Assembly (NCBI RefSeq): GCF_003966265.1
Contig: NZ_RXNV01000012.1
Span: 1 to 64,000 of the forward strand
From: Shewanella atlantica
GTDB taxonomy: Bacteria > Pseudomonadota > Gammaproteobacteria > Enterobacterales > Shewanellaceae
DNA length: 64,000 nt
Reading direction: 5' to 3'
The notes under the pieces were generated by a model. That model was not told the DNA's origin. It was given only the letters and a program-made list of their open reading frames with translations, and ran no database searches. Of the stretch, positions 34,110 to 42,098 are shown one piece after another (positions within the stretch are counted from its first letter, which is position 1; each line of letters starts with the position of its first letter). Position numbers and translations under genes: made by a program.

Positions 34110-34619
34110 ATGAAACTTCAATTAAATATGTGGACTAACCTGCCAGCTTTGACTCTGCTAGTGTTAAGCGCTACGGCCTGTTCGACTCAGCCCCCGGAAC
34201 TGGAAAAAAGCGCAGAGACAGCACAATCAAGCATTGAAGCGGCTCCGCAGACGGTGCAAATTCCCCTTGGCGACAATAGCCAAAATGCCCTCGATTGGGA
34301 TGGCACCTATTCGGGTGTCACTCCATGTGCAAGCTGCGAAGGGATCAAGACTCTACTGACCCTCAAGCGCGATAACCGTTACATTCTGCAATCTGAATAC
34401 CTGGGCAGAAGTGATAAGACCTTTATCGAGCAAGGGGTATTTGAGTGGAACTCAAACGGTAGCAAGATCACCTTGAAATCGGAGCCCACCGACAAGCTGG
34501 CTGGCAAACAATTTCTGGTCGGTGAGAATCAGCTGTTCATGTTAGACAGAGCGGGCAATCGTATCAGCGGTGCTCTGGCCGATAGCTATCGCTTAATTAA
34601 AATCACACCTGCCAGGTGA
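34110..34619 (+). CDS. NlpE-like outer-membrane lipoprotein
   Basis: 169 residues from ATG 34110 (site GGGAA). Lipoprotein signal with lipobox SATAC (Cys about residue 24), then a polar linker and the NlpE N-terminal domain (PF04170). That domain shows DWDGTYSGVTPCASCEGIKTLLTL with the CxxC pair, YILQSEYLG, FEWNSNGSKITL and NQLFMLDRAGN. NlpE relatives sit in the outer membrane, sense surface attachment and bind copper. The C-terminal OB-type domain of E. coli NlpE is missing, as in many homologues. It ends overlapping ung, which is convergent, by 17 bases. Confidence 0.85.
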   Translation: MKLQLNMWTNLPALTLLVLSATACSTQPPELEKSAETAQSSIEAAPQTVQIPLGDNSQNALDWDGTYSGVTPCASCEGIKTLLTLKRDNRYILQSEYLGRSDKTFIEQGVFEWNSNGSKITLKSEPTDKLAGKQFLVGENQLFMLDRAGNRISGALADSYRLIKITPAR

Positions 34620-35271
34620 TAGGCTCACTCCCATGTGATGCAAGCAAGGCATTGGTTTTGGAGAAATGTTTACAGCCGAAGAAGCCCCGATAAGCTGAGA
34701 GTGGTGAGGGGTGCGGTCCGGATAGAATATGGTGCTGAGACGCGGTGATCACCTTACCCTTTTTAATGGCGTGGGCACCCCAAAGAATAAAGACTATCGG
34801 TGTCGTCTGTTGATTCAATAACTCAAGTGCATGAGTCGTAAATGTTTCCCAACCCGATTTTGCATGTGAGTGGGCCTTGCCCTGCTCTACGGTCAACACG
34901 GTATTTAACATCAACACCCCCTGCTCTGCCCAGCTCGACAGATGTCCGTGTTCCGGAGTCACAAAGCCGTCGATGTCATCGACGAGTTCTTTATACATAT
35001 TCACCAATGAAGGAGGAGTCTTAATGCCATGCTTGACCGAGAAACACAGACCATGAGCCTGATCCGGGCCATGGTAGGGATCCTGCCCGATAATGACGAC
35101 TCTAACCTTGTTTAATGGCGTGAGCTCGAACGCGCTGAACACCTCACTCTGGGGAGGGAAGATAGCCTTCCCACTGGCTCGCTCGGCAGATACAAATGCC
35201 TGAAGTCGATTGAAATAATCCTGCTGCTTTTCAGCCTCAATAAATGAATCCCAGTTCGAATGTTCTACCAT
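34603..35271 (-). CDS. ung: Uracil-DNA glycosylase
   Basis: Family 1 UDG, 222 residues, normal length. It removes uracil from DNA in base excision repair. Motifs are the catalytic water-activating VVIGQDPYHGPDQAHGLCFSV (about residues 58-78), the uracil-binding MLNTVLTVE and the C-terminal HPSPLSAYRGFFGCKHFS with the catalytic His. It is convergent with the NlpE-like gene and divergent from the pilin gene. Confidence 0.97.
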   Translation of the reverse strand: MVEHSNWDSFIEAEKQQDYFNRLQAFVSAERASGKAIFPPQSEVFSAFELTPLNKVRVVIIGQDPYHGPDQAHGLCFSVKHGIKTPPSLVNMYKELVDDIDGFVTPEHGHLSSWAEQGVLMLNTVLTVEQGKAHSHAKSGWETFTTHALELLNQQTTPIVFILWGAHAIKKGKVITASQHHILSGPHPSPLSAYRGFFGCKHFSKTNALLASHGSEPITWQV

Positions 35272-35443
35272 ATACCCTCATTAACGATTTAAAACTCAAT
35301 TAACGCACCAATAAAAACCGCTAATAAACATGCGGTTACACCTGTCACGCACGAAAAGTTACAACTGTTTTTATAAGAATTATTACAACTATTATTATAA
35401 ACCTGACAAGCCTCAGATTATAAACCGGTATAAAAGTGTTATT

Positions 35444-36043
35444 ATGGTTCGATTAAATAGCACTCGGTTTATTACAAGTATGTATTCTGGCTCACTAACC
35501 TCTTCCATCGCAAAAACAAAAGGCTTTACTCTGATAGAGCTTGTAGTAGTGATCATTATACTTGGAATACTTTCTGTCGTCGCGCTCCCCAAATTTATCA
35601 ATGTCTCCCAAGACGCCCATGTGTCCACGGTAAAAGGCACGGGTGGTGCGTTCAAATCGGGGATCAATCTGGCCAGAGCCGTATGGGCCACCCGCGTAAG
35701 CTCAGGCCCCGCAGATGACCTACCTGTCTTCGGCACTGCTACTGAGGGCGAGTTAGACTTTAACGACAATGGCTGGCCTGCCCAGCACTGGGGGACTGCA
35801 GACTCTGAAGGCGATTCACCTAAACTCGACAACACAGCTGATTGCATCTCTGTCTGGGAAACCATTTTCGAAGGCGATGAGCCCAGCGTTTCTGATGTGA
35901 TCAGTAGCGATGAAACCGACTACAAGGCTAACTACCTGTCACCAGAGCGATGCCGCTACGATTACTCAGCCAATACCAATCTGAGCATCACCTATAACTC
36001 CCTCGACGGCAGTGTGACTATCGACTCAGACCCAAACAACTAA
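35444..36043 (+). CDS. Type IV pilin-like protein, MSHA-pilin type, first copy
   Basis: Prepilin with a class III leader ending KTKG before FTLIELVVVIIILGILSVVALPKF, the standard N-terminal helix with Glu5. The body has two cysteines (ADCISVW, ERCRYDY), which probably form the C-terminal D-loop. Overall pattern (ALPKFINVSQDAHVSTVKGTGGAFKSGINLARAVW) resembles MshA-family pilins. ATG 35444 gives a 27-residue leader and ATG 35480 a 15-residue one; neither has a strong ribosome-binding site. It needs a PilD-type peptidase and assembly machinery encoded elsewhere. Confidence 0.85.
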   Translation: MVRLNSTRFITSMYSGSLTSSIAKTKGFTLIELVVVIIILGILSVVALPKFINVSQDAHVSTVKGTGGAFKSGINLARAVWATRVSSGPADDLPVFGTATEGELDFNDNGWPAQHWGTADSEGDSPKLDNTADCISVWETIFEGDEPSVSDVISSDETDYKANYLSPERCRYDYSANTNLSITYNSLDGSVTIDSDPNN

Positions 36044-36077
36044 GCCTGTTAATAAACTCCACATATAAAACAATAAC

Positions 36078-36100
36078 AGAGTGAGTCTTTGATTCACTCT
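36078..36100 (+). terminator. Hairpin between the two pilin genes
   Basis: AGAGTGA/TCACTCT stem with a short loop, no T-run. It overlaps the first possible TTG start of the second pilin (36089), which argues for a later start. Confidence 0.4.
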
Positions 36101-36124
36101 ATAATCACTTCCATGGATGACAGA

Positions 36125-36670
36125 ATGAACAACAGATATTTCCCTACACAGCGAGCCTCAGGCTTTACCTTAATTGAGATAGTCGTGGTGATTATCGTAC
36201 TGGGAATACTGGCGGTCATCGCCCTGCCAAAGTTTATGAACATCAAGCAAGACGCGCAGATCTCGACAGTAGAGGCAACCGGCGGCGCCTTCGCCGCGGG
36301 CATAAAGCTGGCCAATGTTAAGTGGGCATCGAAGGGACATTCCGGCCCCGTGGATAACCTTCAGGTGTATGACAATGGCACCAGCGGTCAACTGGATATC
36401 AACCTGTGGGGCTGGCCTGCTCAAAGTTACCCACCTTTCGAAGCAAGTCCGCGACTGAACAATGTCAACGACTGCATGTCGGTATGGCGCACCGTACTGC
36501 TCGATGCACCCACGGTCTCCACCTCCGCCGAAGTTGCCGAATCAGCCTATAGAGCGACCTATATCAGCCCGGATCAATGCAGATACTTTTTCAATGAGCT
36601 ACCCGCCCTATCCATCTATTATGATTCCCGCGACGGCACGGTTATCACAGACTCAGATCCGGAACTATAA
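36125..36670 (+). CDS. Type IV pilin-like protein, MSHA-pilin type, second copy
   Basis: Paralogue of the preceding pilin: leader MNNRYFPTQRASG before FTLIEIVVVIIVLGILAVIALPKFMN. The body is similar, with the same cysteine pair (NDCMSVW, DQCRYFF) and the same ending TDSDPEL versus DSDPNN. About 181 residues from ATG 36125; ATG 36113 is an alternative. The two genes are adjacent on the same strand, with no other pilus genes nearby. They look like a duplicated orphan pilin pair, possibly minor or alternative pilins. Confidence 0.85.
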   Translation: MNNRYFPTQRASGFTLIEIVVVIIVLGILAVIALPKFMNIKQDAQISTVEATGGAFAAGIKLANVKWASKGHSGPVDNLQVYDNGTSGQLDINLWGWPAQSYPPFEASPRLNNVNDCMSVWRTVLLDAPTVSTSAEVAESAYRATYISPDQCRYFFNELPALSIYYDSRDGTVITDSDPEL

Positions 36671-37109
36671 GAAGCTCTGAGTTGTAAGCTGTAAGTCACG
36701 AGGTAAGGCGAAGAGAGTTGTAAGGTATAAGTTTTAAGGCCCGAGAAAGGGCAAGGAAAGTTTTAAGCTGTAAGTTTTAAGTCCCGAGAAAGGGCAAAGA
36801 AAGTTGTAAGTAACGGGGCAAGGCAAAATCAGTTAGAAGTAGGATGACTGCTTATAAGCTTTCAACTCGTAGCTTAAACCTCGAATCTCGTGACCTTCTA
36901 AACATTCGCGGCTAAAGCCGCTCCGACATAGAGAATGGCATTGCTCCTAGTCCGTATCTCGAACCTCGCAGCTCGAAACTCGTGGCTGATCACTCACAGC
37001 TCGTCTCCGATAGCGATTAAGATCTCATATAGTTGATAACAATGATTCATTAACGGCTAATTTAAGTTAGAATCCGGCTACTAAAAATTTATTACAGAGT
37101 GAGTGCACC
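36671..37109. other. Repeat-rich intergenic region
   Basis: Holds two 43-base units beginning GTTTTAAG(G/T)CCCGAGAAAG at 36731 and 36774, related to the 35-base repeat at 23415. A REP copy (36905-36928) and several CTCGTAGCT-type motifs on either side of it also occur. No gene seen. Confidence 0.7.
36905..36928. repeat. REP-like palindrome, copy 5
   Basis: Consensus stem and loop with CTCCGACA instead of CTCCTACA at the end. Confidence 0.8.
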
Positions 37110-37409
37110 ATGTCAGAAGCGGAAAAAGAAACCACCATTTTTCAGTTAGCCGATCAGTTTATTGCCCTTGCAAACGAGTTAAGCGGTAAAGAAAAGGATG
37201 TTAGTAAGGTAGGCACGGCAATGCGCTTTGCAGCTTCGCGTTTCAACGCTTTCGAAGCGGCGCTAAAATCAGCCGATCTTGCAGCAGAAAAAGATGCTGC
37301 ACTTGAGTGGTTCACAAAAGAATACAAAGATATGCTTAACGATAACCTGGAAGATCACATCAAGAATCCACCGGTATCTCAAGCGGAAAAGACTGAAGAG
37401 CCAGCTTAA
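37110..37409 (+). CDS. DUF3144 family protein
   Basis: 99 residues. It matches the DUF3144 pattern: FQLADQFIALANELS followed by AMRFAASRFNAFEAA. Small, acidic, all-helical and cytosolic. An AGAGTGAG site precedes the ATG. It stands alone, with a REP copy and a terminator downstream. Function of the family is unknown. Confidence 0.85.
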   Translation: MSEAEKETTIFQLADQFIALANELSGKEKDVSKVGTAMRFAASRFNAFEAALKSADLAAEKDAALEWFTKEYKDMLNDNLEDHIKNPPVSQAEKTEEPA

Positions 37410-37425
37410 GCTCGAGCCTCAGAGC

Positions 37426-37449
37426 TTCGCGGCTAAAGCCGCTCCTACA
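37426..37449. repeat. REP-like palindrome, copy 6
   Basis: Perfect consensus match 17 bases after the DUF3144 stop, followed by a CAGCTCGTAGCT motif. Confidence 0.85.
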
Positions 37450-37493
37450 TGGAGAATGTCGCAGCAGCTCGTAGCTAAAAACTTTTAGCATTA

Positions 37494-37533
37494 AAAAATG
37501 CCATCGTCAGTAGATAACTGCGATGGCATTTTT
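37494..37533 (+). terminator. Terminator after the DUF3144 gene
   Basis: AAAAATGCCATCG and CGATGGCATTTTT form a 13-base-pair stem with a 14-base loop. Symmetric A- and T-runs make it bidirectional. Confidence 0.85.
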
Positions 37534-37569
37534 GTATCCTTCATACGGACAAATATCGATGTCATAGCC

Positions 37570-37646
37570 GTAGCTTGTAGCTTGTAGCTTGTAGCTCGTA
37601 GCTCGTAGCTCGTAGCTCGTAGCTCGTAGCTCGTAGCTCGTAGCTA
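37570..37646. repeat. 7-base tandem repeat, 11 units
   Basis: Three GTAGCTT, seven GTAGCTC and one GTAGCTA unit in a row, ending just before the LysE-type gene's stop codon. The same heptamer appears singly beside several REP copies. Confidence 0.9.
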
Positions 37647-37651
37647 AGCAG

Positions 37652-38317
37652 TTAAATAGTCACTATGACCCGAATGGCCAGCAGAATAAGCACCACACCC
37701 GAGAGTTTATCTATGATAGCCGCCTTCGCTCTAAGCTTGGGCAATACCGAAGGGTGTGACAGGATCAGCGCGATAAAGGTGTACCAGAGGCCATCGATAA
37801 CAAGTGGCGTAAATACGATAAGCGATTGACCTACCAAGCTGTCGGCGGCCATAACAAATTGACTGAACAGGGCCAGGAAAAACAGCATAATCTTAGGGTT
37901 AAACAGTGAGATGGCTAATCCATCTCTGGCTGCGGCAAGTGTTGCCGCCCTCGAATGAGCCGCAGCAGAACCAGTCCCCTCTACCGGCGCACTGTCGGAG
38001 CCATTTCCGGCATCTAATTTATCCGATATGCCTCCCTTCGAACCGAGTGCTTTAACCCCCATCCAGGCGAGGTAGAGTGCACCGATAATCGCAATACCAT
38101 TAAATACCATAGGCGCCTGTTTAAGTACGACGGCAAGTCCCAATAATGTTACCAGGGCATACAAGCCAATACCGATGGAATGTGCCCAGGCACAGAGTAT
38201 CCCTTTCCCACGCCCCCCCGTCAGTGTATGACGCACAACCATAGCCAGACTCGGGCCGGGCGACATAGCCCCCAGACAACAGATGGCCAGTAAACTCAGC
38301 CAGGCAGTAAAACTCAT
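37652..38317 (-). CDS. LysE/RhtB-family amino acid exporter
   Basis: 221 residues from ATG 38317 with an AGGGGTG site; an upstream in-frame ATG at 38431 would add a non-family segment. PF01810: first helix AWLSLLAICCLGAMSPGPSLAMVVRHTLTGGRGKGI with the family's GP motif, about six helices, and DGLAISLFNPKIMLFFLALFSQF in the middle. A Ser/Gly/Ala-rich loop at about residues 115-145 is longer than usual. It probably exports an amino acid or related metabolite. It lies divergent from a sigma-54 activator, which may control it. Confidence 0.88.
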   Translation of the reverse strand: MSFTAWLSLLAICCLGAMSPGPSLAMVVRHTLTGGRGKGILCAWAHSIGIGLYALVTLLGLAVVLKQAPMVFNGIAIIGALYLAWMGVKALGSKGGISDKLDAGNGSDSAPVEGTGSAAAHSRAATLAAARDGLAISLFNPKIMLFFLALFSQFVMAADSLVGQSLIVFTPLVIDGLWYTFIALILSHPSVLPKLRAKAAIIDKLSGVVLILLAIRVIVTI

Positions 38318-38405
38318 AACACCCCTAAATTTTATTAATTGAAAAACTCTGCCGTTCAGAGCTTCATCTAATCTACTTTCTCGGATGGTAAGAGCTGCGT
38401 GAGGC

Positions 38406-38442
38406 TTTTGCAAGCAATGCAAAACACTCACGACATTTCGTG
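38406..38442. promoter_or_regulatory. Two inverted repeats in the exporter/activator intergenic region
   Basis: TTTTGCA-N5-TGCAAAA at 38406-38424 and CACGA-N4-TCGTG at 38429-38442, side by side between the divergent genes. Both are perfect. They are candidate operator sites; which protein binds is unknown. Confidence 0.5.
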
Positions 38443-38495
38443 TTTTAGGGGTTTAGAGTTATACTCAGGGCAATCAGCTACTCTTTGGATGCGTT

Positions 38496-39956
38496 ATGAC
38501 CGCCATTAACTTAAACCCAAGCTCAGCCCATGACGGATTTCTCCCGGAAAACCAGCTCATTCTAAACGCGGTCAGCGAGGGGATTTATGGGTTTAATCTC
38601 GATGGTAACGCGGTATTTATTAATCCTGCTGCCGAGCGTATGACGGGATGGAAAAGCGCCGAGCTTCTGGGAAAGAATATCCATGATTGTCATCATCATA
38701 GCCATTTAGATGGCAGTCACTACCCCAAAGAAGATTGCCCCATATATAACACCTTAAAAGACGGCATCGCCCGCGAAATAAGCCATGAAGTCTTCTGGCG
38801 AAAAGATGGTAGTAGCTTTCCCGTACATTATACCTCGACGCCGGTTTACAAGGGTGGGCAGCTAATCGGTGTGGTCGCGATATTTCGCGACATCAGCATA
38901 CAGAAGCAGACCGAACAGTCTCTCAGACAGGCTTTGCAGCAGGTACAGGCTCTGTCAGAGAAGCTATCCTCTGAGAATCAGTACCTGCAGTTGGAGCTGG
39001 CAGATAAAACCGGCGATGTGGAGATCTCAGGAACCAGTTCACAAATAAAACAGCTGATCGGACAGATTAAATTGGTTGCCAATACCGAGAGTACGGTATT
39101 GATCAGCGGTGAGAACGGTACCGGCAAGGAGCTGGTCGCCCGTAACCTGCATAAACTCAGTAATCGTGCCGACAAACCCTTAGTCAGTGTTAACTGCGCC
39201 GCCTTCTCCTCCAGCCTGCTGGAGAGTGAACTCTTCGGCCATGAGAAAGGCGCTTACACGGGCGCGACAAGTCGGCGTAAGGGACGTTTCGAGCTGGCAA
39301 ATAATGGCACCCTGTTTCTCGATGAGGTGGCAGAACTGACGTTAGAGGCACAGTCAAAACTCCTGCGGGTGATTCAGGAGCAGGAATTTGAGCGAGTCGG
39401 TAGCAGCGACACCATTAAGGTCGATATCAGGCTCATCACCGCCACCCACCACGATCTGCTCAAAAGAGTTGAACAGGGGCTGTTTCGTATGGATCTTTAC
39501 TACCGCCTCAATGTCTTCCCCATTTTCGTCCCTCCCCTGAGAGACAGACTCAGCGATATCCCCGAGCTGGTCAGCCATATCATTCAAGGACTCAATCGTA
39601 AGCTGGGCAAGAAGATCACCCGTGTCAGCCACAAGGGACTGAAGAGGCTTATGCAGCACAGTTGGCCGGGTAATGTCCGCGAACTGCAAAATGTTATCGA
39701 GCGTGAATCTATCCTTACTCAGAGCCAGGTACTACAGCTATCTCAACAGCTTGCACCACAGGCGGCTCAGGGAGAGACTGTAGCAAACTCAAGCGATCAA
39801 ACCCTGGCCACCATGGAGAAACAACATATCATTCAGGTTCTGCAGGAGACCCATTGGCGTATCTCAGGCTCTACGGGAGCCGCAGCCAAGTTGGACCTGC
39901 CGCCCAGTACGCTTAGATCCCGCATGAAAAAGCTCAACATCATCCGCCCCGTTTAA
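38496..39956 (+). CDS. PAS-domain sigma-54-dependent transcriptional activator
   Basis: 486 residues. An N-terminal PAS sensor domain (about 15-135) contains a Cys/His-rich segment DCHHHSHLDGSHYPKEDCP. A short coiled coil (about 140-165) leads into an AAA+ domain (about 170-405) with Walker A GENGTGKE, the sigma-54 contact loop GAYTGA, LFLDEVAEL and the R-finger region. The C-terminal Fis-type helix-turn-helix has TGAAAKLDLPPSTLRSRMKKLNI. No receiver domain, so it senses through PAS. The His/Cys-rich PAS insertion could bind metal or heme, which is speculative. The likely target is the divergent LysE-type exporter. Confidence 0.92.
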   Translation: MTAINLNPSSAHDGFLPENQLILNAVSEGIYGFNLDGNAVFINPAAERMTGWKSAELLGKNIHDCHHHSHLDGSHYPKEDCPIYNTLKDGIAREISHEVFWRKDGSSFPVHYTSTPVYKGGQLIGVVAIFRDISIQKQTEQSLRQALQQVQALSEKLSSENQYLQLELADKTGDVEISGTSSQIKQLIGQIKLVANTESTVLISGENGTGKELVARNLHKLSNRADKPLVSVNCAAFSSSLLESELFGHEKGAYTGATSRRKGRFELANNGTLFLDEVAELTLEAQSKLLRVIQEQEFERVGSSDTIKVDIRLITATHHDLLKRVEQGLFRMDLYYRLNVFPIFVPPLRDRLSDIPELVSHIIQGLNRKLGKKITRVSHKGLKRLMQHSWPGNVRELQNVIERESILTQSQVLQLSQQLAPQAAQGETVANSSDQTLATMEKQHIIQVLQETHWRISGSTGAAAKLDLPPSTLRSRMKKLNIIRPV

Positions 39957-40003
39957 GCCCGACTCGTCCTCCTCCGCCTTTGTTTCAAAGGCTTCAGCCT
40001 TCA

Positions 40004-40041
40004 GGTCACGATATATCGCCACAAAATGATATATCGTGACC
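40004..40041. promoter_or_regulatory. Long inverted repeat upstream of ccoG
   Basis: Perfect 13-base arms GGTCACGATATAT / ATATATCGTGACC with a 12-base spacer. Each arm contains a GATATATC palindrome, so there are two symmetric half-sites. It has no T-run. It may be an operator 126 bases upstream of ccoG, or the end of the previous transcript. Confidence 0.5.
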
Positions 40042-40166
40042 CGACAACACCCAGCAAAATAAAAAATCATATAGTTTCAGTTGGTTAACAAGACAAACTT
40101 GTTGGCCTGAGCCTTGCTATATCTGCGCATGTGTTGAGTCTGCAGCGTGCCATTTAGAGAAGTAAG

Positions 40167-41612
40167 ATGCCAAATAATAAAAGCGAACCCAAATATCAAA
40201 CCACGAGTAACACCATAGCGGTTAAACAGATCCCTGTAGACCGGCCTTCCTCCGGCAGCAACAGTTCAAATAAAATCCAGATAAAGGAACAGAAGGGCGT
40301 GTTTCAGAAGATCCGCACCACAATGAATACCGGGCTGGTGTTGCTGTTTGTGTTGCTGCCCTTTATCTCCTATGGAGGCCGACAAGCCATTTTATTTGAT
40401 CTAGAAGCGCAGCAGTTTTTCTTCTTCGGTACCAGCCTCTGGCCACAGGACTTCACCGTGTTGGCCTGGGTCTTTATTGCGGCAGCCTTCCTACTCTTCT
40501 TCGTGACCGTATTCTGGGGGCGTGTCTGGTGTGGGTATCTGTGTCCACAGACGGCCTGGACCTTTATGTTCGTCTGGATTGAAACCCGCATCGAGGGCAA
40601 CCGCACTAAACGCTTAGCCTTAGACAAGGCCCCATGGAGTTCGAATAAGATTTTAAAGAGGCTAGCTAAACACCTGACTTGGGGACTCAGTGCACTGATC
40701 ACAGGTTGCGCCTTTATCGCCTACTTCATTCCCGCAAGAGAACTCTACCTGGATATCTTTACCTTAAACGCCAGCTTCTGGGTTTCTGCCTGGGTCTGGT
40801 TCTTCGCCCTGTGTACCTACCTCAACGCAGGTTGGATGCGGGAACAGATGTGCCTGCACTGCTGCCCCTACTCCCGGTTCCAGTCGGCCATGTTCGACGG
40901 CAACACCAAGACTGTGACCTATGATGCGGCGCGGGGAGAGAGTCGCGGCCCCAGAAAACGTAAGCAGAATACGGAACTTGGTGACTGTATAGATTGCAAT
41001 CTGTGCGTGGATGTTTGCCCTACCGGCATAGATATCCGTAATGGCTTACAGTACGAATGTATCAACTGTGGTGCCTGCGTCGACGCCTGCAATGAAACCA
41101 TGGAGAAGTTCGGCTACCAGCCAAACCTTATCGGCTATTTCAGTGAAAATGCCCTCAAGGGCAAAGCAAAACCCGTATACAGATCGACTAAGTTTATCGG
41201 CTATGGCATTGCTGTCGTCATCATGTTTATCGTGATTGGCATAGATATGAATGGTCGCAGCGATATTCAACTCAGTGTTATACGTGACAGGCAGGAGCTA
41301 TATCGTGAAACCGTCGATGATATGGTTGAAAATAGCTATACGCTCAAAATTCGAAATAAGACCCAAGAGACAAGGTATTATCGCCTATCTGTCGATAATC
41401 GGGAGCTGTTTAAGTTGTCGGCGCAGCAGGAGTTAGTCATTAAGGCCGGAGAGTTGCTCGATTACCCGGTTACAGTACGGGCCAATCCTCTTATGTTACC
41501 CGGCACTCCCAGTCCCATTGTATTTTCAGTTTCTGAAGTGGGTCGCGATGAGACTGCGGTTTTCCAGGAGTCTAACTTCTTCGGCCCTATTTTTATGGCC
41601 AGTTGCAGATAG
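40167..41612 (+). CDS. ccoG: Cytochrome c oxidase accessory protein CcoG (RdxA/FixG)
   Basis: 481 residues. A polytopic membrane ferredoxin-like protein thought to reduce copper for cbb3 oxidase assembly. A polar N-terminus (about 50 residues) is followed by about five helices. The CGYLCPQTAWTF and CLHCCPYSRFQ motifs lie near residues 125 and 225. Two 4Fe-4S motifs, CIDCNLCVDVCPTGIDIRNGLQYECINCGACVDACNE, precede a C-terminal Ig-like domain. It is not next to ccoNOPQ here, so it is an isolated or second copy. The family's cysteines all appear to be kept. Confidence 0.93.
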   Translation: MPNNKSEPKYQTTSNTIAVKQIPVDRPSSGSNSSNKIQIKEQKGVFQKIRTTMNTGLVLLFVLLPFISYGGRQAILFDLEAQQFFFFGTSLWPQDFTVLAWVFIAAAFLLFFVTVFWGRVWCGYLCPQTAWTFMFVWIETRIEGNRTKRLALDKAPWSSNKILKRLAKHLTWGLSALITGCAFIAYFIPARELYLDIFTLNASFWVSAWVWFFALCTYLNAGWMREQMCLHCCPYSRFQSAMFDGNTKTVTYDAARGESRGPRKRKQNTELGDCIDCNLCVDVCPTGIDIRNGLQYECINCGACVDACNETMEKFGYQPNLIGYFSENALKGKAKPVYRSTKFIGYGIAVVIMFIVIGIDMNGRSDIQLSVIRDRQELYRETVDDMVENSYTLKIRNKTQETRYYRLSVDNRELFKLSAQQELVIKAGELLDYPVTVRANPLMLPGTPSPIVFSVSEVGRDETAVFQESNFFGPIFMASCR

Positions 41613-42098
41613 CACTGACTACACAGACAAGAATAAAACTCTGGCTAACTCAGTATTCGCTCTCGGGATCTTCTCCCCTGAGCGGATCAATTCTGCCTCA
41701 TCGGCACTCAACTCATCCGATGACTAACGAACGTCTCACTCAAGTTTAACCGTCCCCTCACTCGAGCCCTCCCCCTGATGCTCCAGATTTAACCTGAAAA
41801 ATCGCCGGATAAACCCGCGAAGAAATCACAAAGTAAACGGGGATTTTTCATAACCTTACCATCGAAAATTGTTAACCAACACGATGTAAATCGACGCATA
41901 CCCTAAGAACAAATAGAGTATAAATTCTATTTTTAACAAGATGATAGCTCTTATACTTAGTGTGATCTATTTCTCATTTCTAGTTGACCTTTGACTATTT
42001 TTAGCTCTAATCTAAACGCCTGTTTGATTCCATGAAAACAAAAACAACTAAACATTCAGCTCAACAAGCATTCAATTTATTGAACAAGGGCAGTACCT
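41613..42098. other. Intergenic region before the acyl-CoA ligase
   Basis: Nearly 490 bases. AT-rich from about 41820, with no convincing promoter pair, repeat or RNA. A 25-codon ORF (42032-42109) overlaps the next start out of frame but lacks a ribosome-binding site. Confidence 0.5.

Noticed and set aside
37570..37646. CRISPR-like array
   Set aside because: Heptamer units are directly adjacent with no spacers; it is a simple tandem repeat. The same holds for 58439-58522 and 23415-23536.
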